Of a stretch of DNA of 64,000 nucleotides, positions 21,542 to 33,136 are shown in pieces. The position numbers were made by a program, and so were the translations under genes. The notes under the pieces are model-generated. The model saw only the letters and a program-made list of their open reading frames with translations. It did not search any database and was not told the DNA's origin. Each line of letters opens with the position of its first letter. Position 1 is the stretch's first letter. Origin of the DNA: Alectoria sarmentosa. Lineage: Eukaryota > Ascomycota > Lecanoromycetes > Lecanorales > Parmeliaceae. The stretch is from assembly GCA_009733775.1 (NCBI GenBank), contig WOGZ01000095.1:46908-110907 (forward strand), written 5' to 3'.

Positions 21542-22221
21542 ATGTCGGCCTACTATTACGGACCTCAGCACCATCAGCCTTCGTCGTCTTCCTCACATTC
21601 CTCGTCGTCGCACAATCACCACGGTGGCCGATCACGGAGAGCGCCTCGGCTCTCAGCTTCCCAGAACTCGCATCGTCCATTCCGTGGGGTTCGAAGCATG
21701 AAGGAGCTGACCGAGAGCCCGCCGACCTCGGCTTTCCGTCTTCGATTCGATGCCGGGAGGTCTTTCGACTTAGACGACGACATAGAGTTCTGCCCGGGAC
21801 TGTTGACTGAGGACGACGTAAGTACCAGATGGCTCGCTTCTCATGGACAGCGCTATGCTTGATGCACGTATGCTTATCAACTATTCGTGCGCAGATACAA
21901 TCTATCCACTCCTCCTCATCCGATGGCTCCCTCTCCAGCGGCTCACCCGAGTCGTCTCCACTCCAACCTCAAATCCAGCCTCAGCACCACGTCACTCCTA
22001 GCTTTTCCCTCTCTTCCGCTGCGTCAAATAATTCCTACAACCCTGTTACTGGTTTCCAATCAAACAATAGCCAGCAGATGAAGATCCACCAACCTTCTGC
22101 TTTGCGCACACGCAATGCCATCCCGATCGTCAATCCTAGTACGGGCATGCGGGTCCCAAGCCCACCTTCTTCGATATCGCCCGCCATGATGCAGCAGCAG
22201 ACGTATGCTCGTCACTGGTAG
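21542..22221 (+). CDS. Conserved Ser/Pro-rich fungal protein of unknown function
   Basis: Two exons, 21542-21817 and 21895-22221, 200 residues; the 77-nt intron joins GLLTEDD to IQSIHSSSSDGS. The N-terminus is low complexity (His, Ser). The likely conserved core is FRGVRSMKELTESPPTSAF and RFDAGRSFDLDDDIEFCPGL, residues about 48-90, which looks like a linear motif region rather than a folded domain. The rest is Ser/Gln/Asn-rich and probably disordered, ending MMQQQTYARHW. No signal peptide or membrane segment. I cannot give a function. The long pyrimidine-rich leader upstream fits a regulated, well-transcribed gene, but that is inference. Confidence 0.65.
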
Positions 22222-23020
22222 TCAAGCCGCAGGATCCGGAACTCTGCGTTCTGCTTTTGACAATGGTTTGCTGCATTAATGTATCTCATGGCGGGCACCA
22301 CGCTCTTTGATACCCACTGGCTACTACTCTTTGCTGTCGTCACCTCTCGCAAATTGATACCCTTTTCGTGAACGACATGTGGATCGGCGGCCTCGACAAA
22401 TACCCCTGTTTTGAGTATGGTGTTTCTCGGACCTGGCTATAGAGATGTGATATGTAGCGAACGGTTGATTTGAGCGATTTTCCAGAGTTTTGGTCCAGCG
22501 ACTTTGCTTCAGCATATGCATCACTGGTGGTAAGCGCACGATAACTGGGTGGAACTACATGGCATCTGGTAAATAGCGAATCATGGCATTGAATCTGGGA
22601 GCTGGGTATATCGGATTTTATACCATGTTTTATATCTGTGAGATGACTGGGAAGTCTTGACTGGATCACGATGGTGTTTTGATGTTGATGAAAAAATTCT
22701 CATGACTGCACATATACTGGGCACAACATATTCTGGTATTGGTGGTTATACAATCTAGCGAGTTGGCTCAAGCACTGTACTCTATCAGATATCAATAGAT
22801 GATCTCCTATTGTTGACTATCTTTTGTTACGATTACCTGTTAACAAAATTATCTCAACATCTACTGTATACAGATACTCGGACTCCAAGATAATTGAATA
22901 GGCCTTAGGGAATACTCCCTTCACAACAAGCCTGTGAGACTAGGAGTCGAATACAGCATGCTACAACACTGCATCGGGTACGGAGTACTTCGCACCACAA
23001 CAAGCTTCAGGAGTCAAGTT
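22222..23020. other. Intergenic between convergent genes
   Basis: About 800 AT-rich bases holding two 3' UTRs. No gene or repeat recognised. Confidence 0.4.
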
Positions 23021-24029
23021 TCAATTTTCCATAAGGAATTTCAAAAATGCCTGACCAACCAGCACGCCATCATGCGGCTTTCCCACCCTTGCCATGGCCT
23101 CTCCATATATCTCGTCACCAAAAACCTTCTGCTCCCGCCTTTTCTCCAGCAACTCGGCCACAATCTCCTCTGTGAACTCCGGATGGCCCTGCACCGTAAT
23201 CGCCCTCTTGGGAATGTACATGCCCTGAACCTTGCAAGGGCCCGATGAGCCCAGTTCCTCGACGCCAGGGGGGTAATGGTAGACGAGATCTTTGTGCATT
23301 TGGAATATACTCTGCCCCCAAAAAATGATCACGGTCAGACTTATACGGCGCTTCTTCAATTGATACGACGCATCAAGAGCACAACTACTCACGAGAGCGT
23401 CTTTCCCACCAAACAACTCCTTTCCTTTCTCGGTCTGAATGACCTGACATACACTGACTTCCCATCCTCCACCCTGGCTCCTTGCCACTTTGGCGCCCAA
23501 CGCCCTTCCCACTATCTGGTGTCCGTAGCATACACCTACAACCTTGACCCGATCTTGAGCAAGCACATCTTTCACGAAACCAACCAGTCTTACAACCCAT
23601 GGGTCATCGTCGAAAGCATTGAACCCTGTGGCCCCGGCTCTATTAGCTACTTAGCCCCAACTCTCTCCCTCTTTCTCTCTCGTCCCCCAAATCCCACATA
23701 TCGGTTCATCCAGCAGCGCAAAAGCAGGGAGTCCACATACGACTCCCCGTGATCAACACCGCATCCACATCCTCCATCCTCGGATAGCCCTTCTTCCTCC
23801 TCCAACGCCACTCCCCACCCATCTCCTCTTCCTCCCCCTCGGTCGCCCCTTCGCTATTCACAACGTCCCATCCGCTAATCTCCAATCTCTCGCGAGGCAG
23901 GTTTGAGGCGTCGGCCGCTTTGTGCAGCAGGGAGGTGAAGACGCCGCCGTAGCTGCCGTATCGGGCGCGGGTTTGACCAATGGGGACGTCGGCTTCTAGG
24001 ATGGCGATACGGACGGGCGAGAGCGCCAT
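23021..24029 (-). CDS. Class I glutamine amidotransferase-like protein
   Basis: Three exons: 24029-23741, 23625-23393, 23311-23021, 270 residues. The GATase1 triad is present: the nucleophile Cys in VVGVCYGHQIVGRALG (residues about 125-140) and the His/Glu pair in TVQGHPEFTEEI. The first exon has the usual PVRIAILEADVPIG start and DAVLITGSRFNAFDDDP across the splice. These stand-alone domains (yeast YLR126C-like) resemble the glutaminase domain of GMP synthase and are often called GMP synthase-like or gamma-glutamyl peptidase-like; the true substrate is unclear. The second intron (81 nt) is a multiple of three and has no stop, so retaining it would insert 27 residues in frame. Confidence 0.85.
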
Positions 24030-26118
24030 TGTAGGGTGACGGAGGTGGGTGAGAGCCGGTGGTGAGGGCGAGGAGTGGACTTGACAATTGGCTTTGGAGT
24101 AGGTTGTTATTTGGCGTATTCAGAAACCTTGCGAAGGCGCGAATTAAGTATCAGACATGGCAAGGCGGTAACGCTACTACCTAACCGGGTAAGGCGTCAT
24201 TTGACGCAGTATCAAACAGAAATCGAAACGCTTCAACAATTCTTTTCTGTTTTTCCCAGCGCATGAATCTTATGAAAACTCTGGTATATTCGCCCGCTCC
24301 GAAGCCTACCTATGCTCGTAAATCAAATATGATTTTTGCTGTTCATAGCTGCATGACATATATTCTCTTCCAAACGACAAATCTAATGCATCTGCCATAC
24401 AATAACAACCATGGCTCCTGAACGTGTTCGAATGCTGTAAGTACCAAGTCGACCATCAAAAAAGCGATCCGCACTCTAACAGCGTCCCAGCCGCTCTGGT
24501 TTCGTTACTGTTACAGGCTACGCAGCGGAATAATCAAAACCTGATTGGATAGTAGCAATGATAAATATGAAAATTGTTATATCTATGTAATGACCGTTGT
24601 TTAAACAGCATAAGGAAGATAATATGAAAATGACTATGATCTAAGTTACTTATGCACCGTGCGGAGTTGGCAAGTGTTCCCGCTGTCTGACATTCCTTCC
24701 GGCGCTGCAACCATTCTCAAGAGGCGTGGGTGCATTGCCACCACCCAAAGATTCACCTTTGAAAAATCTCAAATTGCGTCTCAAGCCCCACTCACTTTTG
24801 ACAGGTGGAATTGCCAACGTTCTGTGTCACACAGCCGTCAAACAGGTACTTGGATGGCACGGATCTCCGAGAAGCGTATTGTTGCGCCGATGAACTCTAA
24901 GATCAACGATCTATTGATGACTGAGTTGAGGGAGAAGTACGGGTATGTTTTCTTCATCCCAATCTCTGGAAATTCATATACCAACGGAGCTTATGGTATC
25001 GAGTGTAAGGAGAAACTTATCGCATAGAGCAATAGGATATAGACCAAATCGTAGGTTACGGACCAAAAGAGAGGACATAGACCAGATTGAAAGCGATCGA
25101 TATAATCATGTCGATTCTGCTAGCGTAGTTCCTGATCTCGATGGCAATTGACTCGCCTGAAGACGCTTTTTCCTGGAGTTACCGTATCACGTGAAATCGA
25201 CCAACCATTTTCATTGGTGAATGATCGACCCATGGCATTGACCAACGTCATGCTATTTACGAATATCAGGCTATATTGACTAATGAACTGTGAAATTCGC
25301 AAACGCTCTGTTTGCGAATGTCATACCACCTAAATAAGCTGAATGAGTCACCATATCTCTCCTATTCAGCCCATCCCTTCCTCCAAAGGCAAACCGCATC
25401 CCGATGCTCCAGCATCTTCGGCCAGGCTTGCCGCCCAGCACCAAGATTGGCAAAACTTTCACCGCCGGGCTGGATATGCTTTTTCCAATCTTGTTCGCTG
25501 GCCATGGGTTTGGTTGGCAAGAGTCACACGGCAATGCCGGACACCCGGATGCCTCGACTGACGGTACTGCTCTCGTTGTAGCTCCGAAAGCCTCCAGAAA
25601 GAGCGTTCGACAACTCGAGGGTTCCCTTTGTGGGTGTGGTTTGGTCAAAGTTTTGAGAATCTGTGTATCCGATTCAGCTGCCACTTTCTCGGACACGTTG
25701 CCTGTTGCTTTCCCTCCCGCCTGGTTCGTATCGAGAACATTGAGACCGAGCGCGACGGCAAAAGCTTGGGAATTTGACAGTTGATCTATTCGTGCTCCAG
25801 AATTCAGCTGCAGTGCAGTTGCAGAGGCCGGAGGAGCAGATTGAAGCGGACGAGGGTATTGCGAGGGAAGGATCGCCCGAAGGTTCAAGCATTGACATGG
25901 AGGAGCTTTTGAAGGAGACAGGGGAGAAGCTAAATCCGTTGGTAAATGATTTTGTTTGACCATCATTACCTACGCGCTTTCCCGACACGAAATTCCCCGG
26001 GACTCTATCCCATTGCGCCATGGCTATGCCCTAGGTCCAGCTACCTATTTTTGATGATTTCCTCCTACGCCATCCCAAATGCACTATCCCGAAGACAGCT
26101 CTATCGTAGACGAAAGCT
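24030..26118. other. Gene-poor stretch, doubtful small reading frames only
   Basis: About 2.1 kb. A start followed by a good GTAAGT intron occurs at 24412-24434, but the spliced frame closes after 22 codons. A frame at 24659-25027 (122 codons, ending NSYTNGAYGIECKEKLIA) and pieces at 25343-25959 read partly like protein but cannot be joined. See the separate entry for the last of these. Confidence 0.35.
25343..25959 (+). pseudogene. Possible broken or mis-resolved small gene
   Basis: The 5' part (25343 on) starts MSHHISPIQPIPSSKGKP and continues QHQDWQNFHRRAGYAFSNLV, which looks like real protein. The 3' part ends with VQLQRPEEQIEADEGIAREG and DMEELLKETGEKLNPLVNDF before a TGA at 25957. Between them the likely coding frame changes at least twice and no strong GT-AG pair restores it. 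It may be a real gene with unusual introns or a decayed one. The minus strand is also open over much of this stretch, which I regard as a shadow. Family not recognised. Confidence 0.25.
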
Positions 26119-26884
26119 TCAATTCATCTCAACGTCTCCAGACTCGTCCCGCCGGTGAGCACCGTTGGGCTCATAGTGCTCAAAGACGAGTCCCCCATTT
26201 GTGTTTGGCGCTAGTGGTACTGGGGCCCGGGTTCCTTCATGGTCTGCCTCACTAATGGTACTATCGGACATGTTACCGTCGTCCCTTGCGCCTCCGTTCT
26301 GCTCATTCGTTCCAATTGGCCGTTGCGGTAGTGACCGTGGTGCATCCAGCGTAGTCTGTCCATTTTGTAGCGGTTGGTTTCCTTGAGCTGGGTTGCCAGC
26401 CTTCCTTGCTTTGTGCTCTCTGAAAGTTGAGGTCCGGGGTATTACGTCTTCAAGAAATTGAAGTTTGTCGCGTCGAGCAACAGCGGTTGCTTTGGTGGCA
26501 AGTTAGCATGAAGTAAAGCATTTTAGCCGGTAGAATTACCCATGTCCTTGTATTGTATGTTGCGTCTAGGCTTCTTCTCAGACTTCACCACGTTCAACGC
26601 TTGCTCCGCAAGATAGCGTATGAACATTTCCTGAGGTCATTTTAGCAACTGCTTTGTGAGAAACTAAGGTTTTTAGAACGTGCCGTTGCTATTGTGATCG
26701 CAAAAGCTCCATTGTTTGAACATGCAATGATCTCTTCATCTACGTGGAGAATCTTCTTGACACGAGCCACTACACAGGTCAATCTCATATGCCAAGACCA
26801 ATTTGACTGAGTAGACTAACATGGGAGAGATGCTGCTCCGGTAATCTCTTCTGGAGGAGGGATGGCGGTATTGTTGTAGGGCAT
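26119..26884 (-). CDS. DPB3: Histone-fold DNA polymerase epsilon subunit, Dpb3/POLE4-like
   Basis: Four exons: 26884-26821, 26769-26684, 26630-26540, 26489-26119, 203 residues. The CBF/NF-Y-type histone fold spans residues about 20-95: LPLARVKKILHVDEEI, NNGAFAITIATEMFIRYLAEQ, EKKPRRNIQYKDMATAVARR, LQFLEDVIPRT. The KPRRNIQYKD segment is typical of Dpb3/POLE4/CHRAC subunits, which pair with a second histone-fold protein in the leading-strand polymerase or in ISWI-type CHRAC. The rest is disordered. I chose MPYNNTAIPPPEEI as the start because it sits just before the fold; the frame is open 160 codons further up. Intron 2 (26631-26683) has no GT donor in frame: GC-AG splicing with donor GCACGT restores TIAT|EMFI. 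Introns 1 and 3 are ordinary. Confidence 0.85.
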
Positions 26885-27506
26885 CGTAGCGGATTGATCT
26901 TTATATGTAGCTTCCCGTGGAGTCAACTCTCCAAAGGGATGATAGGGAGTTTGTGATGATGATGGTTGAATGTCGAGAGAGTACGGATGCGTATGGGGGC
27001 TCGCAAAGGAGTACGCTAGCTCTTCGCGTGGTAACAGGATCCAACGGTGTAAAAATAATTGAGATATTTCGAGTGAGGGATCCTTGAATTTTTTGAACGG
27101 CGGAGTTCCTGTGTTATGTTTGTATGGGTTTTTCTTGACAGATGGCGTGGTGGTTTTTCTTGGCACAAGTGGGATTTTCTCTGTAATTTGACGTAGATAT
27201 TGTGTATGAAGTGGGCTTTCCGGAGGTATTGCTTGCGGACTATTTGACCTTGTAGGCTTGAAGCCCGTTACCCTGTTAGCCATACTGATAGTATACGTGA
27301 AGAAACAGAGAAATAGACATACCGAAGACCTCTTTGAAGAAGAGACTCCTGCTCGTGAATTGTAAATCACTTCATGAGGAAAGAGTGATTCACTTCGCGG
27401 TCAAAAACGCTCTTTACGCGCCTTGCAGCCGAGGATCTACCGAGAATACAACGTGAAGGCGCTCCACCTTTCGAATCACTCTACACTCACACAATGATGA
27501 CTTGAT
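26885..27506. other. Promoter region between Dpb3-like and CLC genes; open frame upstream of Dpb3
   Basis: Divergent genes. The minus-strand frame of the Dpb3-like gene stays open to 27370, with Mets at 27370 and 27283 (MANRVTGFKPTRSN). It contains plausible sequence such as HTQYLRQITEKIPLVPRK, so the real protein may be longer, or this may be a translated leader. Confidence 0.35.
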
Positions 27507-30372
27507 ATGACCGCTCGAACGACAGCCTTCTCTGCGCAGCCCCCGCGCCGACCGTCATTGCCGGAAAGAAGGATATCAAGACGGCTGTCCGCCCTCTCAA
27601 GCGCTGAGCACGGGCAAAATGGAGCTCCGACAGGTAGCACCGAGCAGGAGTTTACCGAGGAAATTGAAAAGATCAAGAGATACGAGGACTTCACTACGAT
27701 AGACTGGGTGCAAGATGCGGCGAGGGAACAACTCAGGAGAAGAGCGAGGCGAAAAGAGAACGCAGGCTTCTTCGAGCGTGATGGGCAGCTAGGCTGGAGA
27801 CGGAATCTTAGGGATTCATACGATGCTGGCCAGGCATGGATTGTCGTAACATTGGTTGGGGCTGCCATAGGATTGAATGCGGCTTTTCTGAACATCGTTA
27901 CGGAATGGCTATCTGATGTGAAGTTGGGCTACTGCACGACAGCCTTCTATCTGAATGAGGACTTCTGCTGCTGGGGCGAAGATAGTAGGTTGATGGCCCT
28001 ATTAGTTGACTTGAGCTGATTGGAATAGCCTGCGATGACTGGCATAGATGGACGTCCTTGTGGCCCGTCAACTACTTTTTGTATTTTGTCTTCTCAGTAA
28101 GAAAGAGAAGGCTATGAGCAACGTAACCTTACTTACTGGGTCTAGATCATTTTTGCTCTGACTTCCGCAAGCTTGGTCAAAGCTTATGCTCCCTACGCTG
28201 CCGGATCAGGTATATCAGAGATAAAGTGCATCATTGCGGGCTTCGTTATGAAAGGGTTCCTCGGATTCTGGACACTATTAATCAAGTCCATCTGCTTACC
28301 GCTAGCAATTGCATCGGGACTTTCGGTAGGAAAGGAAGGGCCGAGCGTGCACTATGCGGTGTGCACTGGCAATGTAATTTCAAGGTTCTTCGACAAGTAC
28401 AAACGCAATGCAGCCAAAACGCGGGAAATATTGAGTGCCTGTGCTGCTGCAGGAGTCGCGGTGGCTTTTGGGAGTCCTATTGGGGGTGTTCTTTTCTCTT
28501 TGGAAGTGGGGATCACAGTCCTTGAAGAGTGTATTCAAGGCTGACGTCTCCAGGAAATGTCGTCTTATTTTCCCCTAAAGACCATGTGGCGAAGCTATTT
28601 TTGCGCTTTAGTGGCCACTGCGGTATTAGCGGTAGGTACAGACTACGATTGAGCATTTGCATATGGTATTGACGGTCCATGGTCTAGGCTATGAACCCTT
28701 TCCGGACTGGCCAGCTTGTCATGTTCGAGGTCAGATACGACAGATCGTGGCATTTCTTCGAGGTGATTTTCTTTATCTTCATCGGTGTCTTTGGAGGACT
28801 GTATGGCGCTTTCGTCATGAAATGGAACCTACGGGCAATGGCATTTCGGAAGAAATATCTTTCAAAGTACGCCGTCTTGGAGGCTACACTTCTCGCGGCG
28901 GGTACGGCGTTACTCTGCTATCCTAACATGTTTTTGAGAATCGACATGACGGAGGCCATGGAGAAGCTCTTCCTAGAGTGTGAAGGAGGTCATGACTATG
29001 ATGGCCTTTGCGAGTGAGCTGTGTTTGCATGAGTCCAAGACTAATATGCTGACAGAAATTAGTACCAAGAATCGCTGGTCAATGGTATTATCTCTGCTAT
29101 TCGCCACGGTCATGAGAACTTTTCTTGTCATCATTTCCTATGGTTGCAAGGTGCCGGCAGGCATATTCGTACCTTCCATGGCAATTGGGGCCTCCTTCGG
29201 GAGGATGGTCGGTATCTTGGTTCAAACTCTACACGAATCGTTTCCTCACGCGAAATTCTTCGCCACCTGTGAACCAGACGTACCATGCATAACCCCGGGT
29301 ACCTACGCTTTCCTCGGTGCCGCAGCAGCTCTCAGCGGCATCATGCACATTACTGTCTCGGTAGTGGTGATAATGTTTGAATTGACTGGGGCTTTGACAT
29401 ATATATTGCCGACGATGGTGAGTTGCAGAGGCCATTGAACCTCAAAGGACTGTTAAGCTGACGATCTTGCCCTAGATCGTTGTTGGGGTCACGAAAGCAG
29501 TAAGCGAGCGCTTTGGAAAGGGCGGTATAGCAGACCGAATGATCTGGTTCAATGGCTTTCCCTTCCTGGACAATAAGGAAGAGCACACATTTGGGGTTCC
29601 TGTCTCCTCAGTCATGACTAGCGAAGTCACCTCACTGCCTTCTGCGGGTCTCAACCTTCGATCCTTGGAAACTATTATGTCCCAGAACAAGTACCAAGGC
29701 TTTCCCATAATCGAAGACCGTACAACAAAGGCTTTGATCGGCTACATTGGGCGTACAGAATTACGCTATGCGATAGATCGAGCCAAAAAAGAAGGATTCA
29801 TTTCGCCAGACGCAAATTGCTTCTTCACCCAGCCAGATTCAACAGCATTGCAAACTCCCTCAACCGCAGCGCCACCGGTCACCTTCGACGCCATTGAATC
29901 CATAAGCGGTCAGCAGAGCGTCGATTTCAGCCGATTCATCGACCCAACTCCACTGGCAGTCCATCCACGTCTCCCGCTCGAAACTGTAATGGAGCTCTTC
30001 AAGAAAATGGGCCCTCGAGTGATTCTGGTGGACTACAGAGGACGCCTCGCCGGTCTAGTGACGGTCAAAGACTGCCTCAAATTCCAATTCAAAGTCGAGG
30101 CTCATGAAACTACTAGAGATGATTCGACGCTCGACGAAAGGCAGGAGAAATTGTGGGATGTAATTAGTCGAGCGGCTGATTGGGTTGCCGATAAAGTGAT
30201 GAATGTTTCTGGTGGGAGGGTGAAGCTTGGTGGATCGGCGAGGAGTCCGGGCCTGCTACAGTCTGAGACTATGGATCCGAGAGATCGCTTAGAGCCCATT
30301 CGGGCGTCGACACATGCTATATTGGATGGGACGGAGGATGAGGATACGGGGGTGGAATTGCAGGATCGGTAG
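27507..30372 (+). CDS. CLC-family chloride channel/antiporter with CBS domains (Gef1-like)
   Basis: Seven exons: 27507-27984, 28029-28096, 28146-28505, 28554-28631, 28688-29013, 29063-29417, 29476-30372, 853 residues. CLC proteins move chloride, often exchanged for protons, across endosomal/Golgi or plasma membranes. The three selectivity motifs are present: GSGISEIK (about 202), GKEGPSVH with the gating Glu (about 245), and GIFVPSMAIGASFGR. Also seen are FGSPIGGVLFSLEEMSSYFP across splice 3 and CITPGTYAFLGAAAALSGIM. The cytosolic C-terminus has two CBS domains (EVTSLPSAGLNLRSLETIM.. and HPRLPLETVMELFKKMGPRV..). All introns are short (42-58 nt). The acceptor of intron 5 is the second AG (GAAATTAG), since the first would bring in a stop. 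Likely endomembrane, by family. Confidence 0.9.
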
Positions 30373-30552
30373 ATTTTATAATATATCGCGAAGATACCCA
30401 TGACCTTTAACAGTTGGACACCTACTAATACTCTCGACCGTTTGAGCTACATCGAGTATTTCGTTGCTAGCTTTAGTGCTTTTTTAACTACAATACAAAA
30501 GCTCGAAACTTTCTGCAGTAAACGCTGCCAGGAGCCCCGTAAGTGTACTGTA

Positions 30553-31905
30553 TCACCTGGGCCGTAATAGCAGCACAAGGACTCCAACAAATGCTACTCC
30601 TGCCGCAGCACCTTCCAATGTCGCCGTTGTCACATCTACACGACGGAGCACAATCTGTCGCTCACTGAACATATCTCGTATCCATTCCTTGATACTTTCA
30701 AACGTCGACATAGGAACCTGTGTTTGTATATCGAGCTTCGAGCCGCTGGAAGACTTCACGGATATCATATCGGACGGTATGTTTTCCTGTATTGGCAGCG
30801 GTACTTCTGGTAAAGGATCTTCCGCATCTGGCATCTGTGCATTCTCACCAATGTCTGCTGGCGCCGTCACTTCCTGGGCTGCTTGCACCTCCGCAGAATT
30901 GGCACCCTGGGCCATCTGAACCTCTGTTGGCGTTACCTCAACAGGTGAGCCTTCCCGTTCCAGTGCCTCCATCACTTTATCCTCAAACCCCTTCACCAGC
31001 CTTTTCCTCCTCCACGGCTCAACTCCAATCTGGAACACAAGAAACAGCAACACATTGACGCCCATCAATCCCCAGGTGCCCCAAGTGCTCATTCTCCGTA
31101 TCTTGTCACTCCAAATCTGCTCTTCGTGATACCTGGCCAATATGCTCGCGCTCAATTTAGCCGCTGCCTCCTCTGCCCGCCGCTCTATTGTCAGCAGGTT
31201 CTCTTGAGCGGCAGCCTCAGCTTGCTCATTCGCGTGGTCCGAGCGGTAGAGCTCGGTGAAGCGCTCCAGGTCATTGGGTGTCCAAGCGTGCTTTCGCTGC
31301 AGGAGCTCGTTCACTTCGCGCTGGGAGCTGGAGCGCTGACTTATAGCTAGAGTGTAATCCTCTCTTGCCTTCTGCAAACTTGTTCGAGTAGCTTGGACAT
31401 GAATCTCTGGCAAGGGTCAGCATTGAAATCGCCGAAAGTGGGTTGATGACAGACCTTGTTGCTCGATGTCCTTCTTCAGGGCCTCGATGCCCGAGTAGCC
31501 AGTCAAGTCGTTGAGTCTTTGGCCAGCGATGAAGATGTTGGACTGTAGATGGTCCATCACATGAGAAAACCTCTTAGATAAGTGAGAGCGTCGGCCCTCT
31601 TCTTGCGAGGGTAGATCGCTTCGTGGCTTTTCTGCTGCATTGCTGCTACCCGTTGACAGAGGCCGGCTAGAATGTTTGGAGAAAGTTATTCTGATTTTCC
31701 GACGGTTATCCGGCTGTGGAGTATGTATCTGTTCCACATTCAACGCGCATTGACTGTGATGGTAGCATCGTCGGCAAATCCACAGTTGTGAGGCTAGTTG
31801 CTCCCTGCGAGCAGCTCGCAGAGGTTCTGACAGTCGCGGAGCACACTTCAATCTCAATAGGTCTTGAACATGTGAAGCTATGACTCGCTCGAACATTGGC
31901 CGCAT
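30553..31905 (-). CDS. SHE9: Mitochondrial inner-membrane morphology protein She9/Mdm33
   Basis: Two exons, 31905-31455 and 31406-30553, 434 residues. She9/Mdm33 is an inner-membrane protein facing the matrix whose level controls mitochondrial membrane fission and shape. The N-terminus is basic and poor in acidic residues (MRPMFERVIASHVQDLLR), like a mitochondrial presequence. The family core follows: LNDLTGYSGIEALKKDIEQQ, then coiled coil REDYTLAISQRSSSQREVNELLQRKHAWTPNDLERFTELYRSDH (shown in two parts across residues about 160-215). A membrane helix TWGLMGVNVLLFLVFQIGV comes near residue 275 and a second at the very C-terminus (GVAFVGVLVLLL). That two-helix layout is the family pattern. Convergent with the CLC gene, 180 bases away. 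Confidence 0.88.
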
Positions 31906-32022
31906 TACTCTTCAGGTAACGGTGGGGAGTATGAGGGGTGTGTTGACCGTAGACTTCGCGTGAAAGATTTGAGTGCCGGGTGACCGAGGTGAAAAAGGAG
32001 ATGTTCCATGGGAAGGAGAAGC

Positions 32023-32152
32023 TGTCAAAATTTGGCCCCCAAGACATCCCAGTCACCTCGTATTCCGAAACACCTAATTTCGTACTGTATATATTACTTG
32101 TCCCAGAGACATCCTGGATAATTAATTCATTCATTCTAAATATATTTCAACA
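32023..32152 (+). repeat. 5' LTR, 130 bp
   Basis: Begins TGTCAAAATTTGGCC and ends ATATTTCAACA. Paired with the 3' LTR at about 95% identity. Confidence 0.88.
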
Positions 32153-32290
32153 GGTTATGCGACCGGTATTGACGCTATCTGACACTGTTATCTTACGTTG
32201 TTACGATATCATATACGCATGTGTACTACTTGCAATTCCGAGTATTATCGAATCAAAATCTCTGCCCCTGTACCACCAAAACCACGCAAA

Positions 32291-33043
32291 ATGTCGACCC
32301 AACGCACCTTATTGGATCTATCATTCAAGTCATTCATACGTCAACTCAATGAACACAATTACGCCGAATGACTTGTCGATATACGTGCCCTATTACGTAA
32401 ACAAAAGCTGTGGAAGTATATTCAAAAGGGACCCCCTAAATCATTTACCCCAGCAGCCCTGATCAAATGAAACGAAACCTTTATAGATACGGCCGACGTC
32501 ATGACATTCATTATCAGTGATCTCCTCAAACAAAAGCTTACGTTTGACGAGTTCAACTGTGCCTTAAAGATGATGTCTCATTTTATAACCATTTTTCGAC
32601 CTGTCGACGACGACGAGTTCATGCGCCTCATAAAAGAACTCGACACCCTCAAATATACGAACTTCGAAATCATATCCGATTACCTTACGCACATCAAGAC
32701 ATTTGAAAAACGAATTGCCGTCACGAACGTGATCCTTATCTCTGACAAATAGACAATCCTCAACCTATTCATGACTCTTTTCGAACATCTTCAATTTCTG
32801 ATCAAGATCTGGACTGTCACGTTTGACATGACGGTTGCGAAAGCGATAAATATGTTTCTGGAAGAGGAGAGGAAGGGAGAAAAACCTAAGGATTCGGAGG
32901 AGGAAAGAAGCGCAATTATCAATGCTGCATTGAGTGGAAACAAGAATGGGAATGGGGCGGCTGGAAGGCCTATCTGTAAGATATGTGATCGGTTATATGG
33001 TGGTGTGTGCTACATCGAGCGTCCGGATTTGGTTTCGGATTGA
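32291..33043 (+). pseudogene. Gag-like protein of the LTR element, interrupted
   Basis: One frame from the ATG at 32291 to the stop at 33041-33043, broken by TGA (32468-32470) and TAG (32750-32752). It reads NYAEWLVDIRALLRKQKLWK near the N-terminus, as in copia Gag (DUF4219/UBN2 type), then a helical Gag core and a charged LEEERKGEKPKDSEEE. It ends in a Cys-containing CKICDRLYGGVCYIERPDL, which resembles a reduced zinc knuckle. The stops mean that this copy cannot make full-length Gag. Confidence 0.7.
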
Positions 33044-33136
33044 TATCATGAAATGAAGGGTACGAAGCGGAAGCGCGAGGATGATCAATCGAAGGCAATG
33101 GTGTCGATTGCACGATGTTTTTAGGTCAGAAGACTT

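Noticed and set aside
24412..24526. Tiny spliced gene (MAPERVRML then RSGFVTVTGYAAE)
   Set aside because: Good splice signals, but the product has 22 residues and no continuation; it may be a gene fragment, but I cannot support it.
25280..25966. 228-codon minus-strand frame
   Set aside because: Composition is Pro/Ala/Cys-rich without any motif, and the plus strand carries better protein-like segments; it is most likely a shadow.
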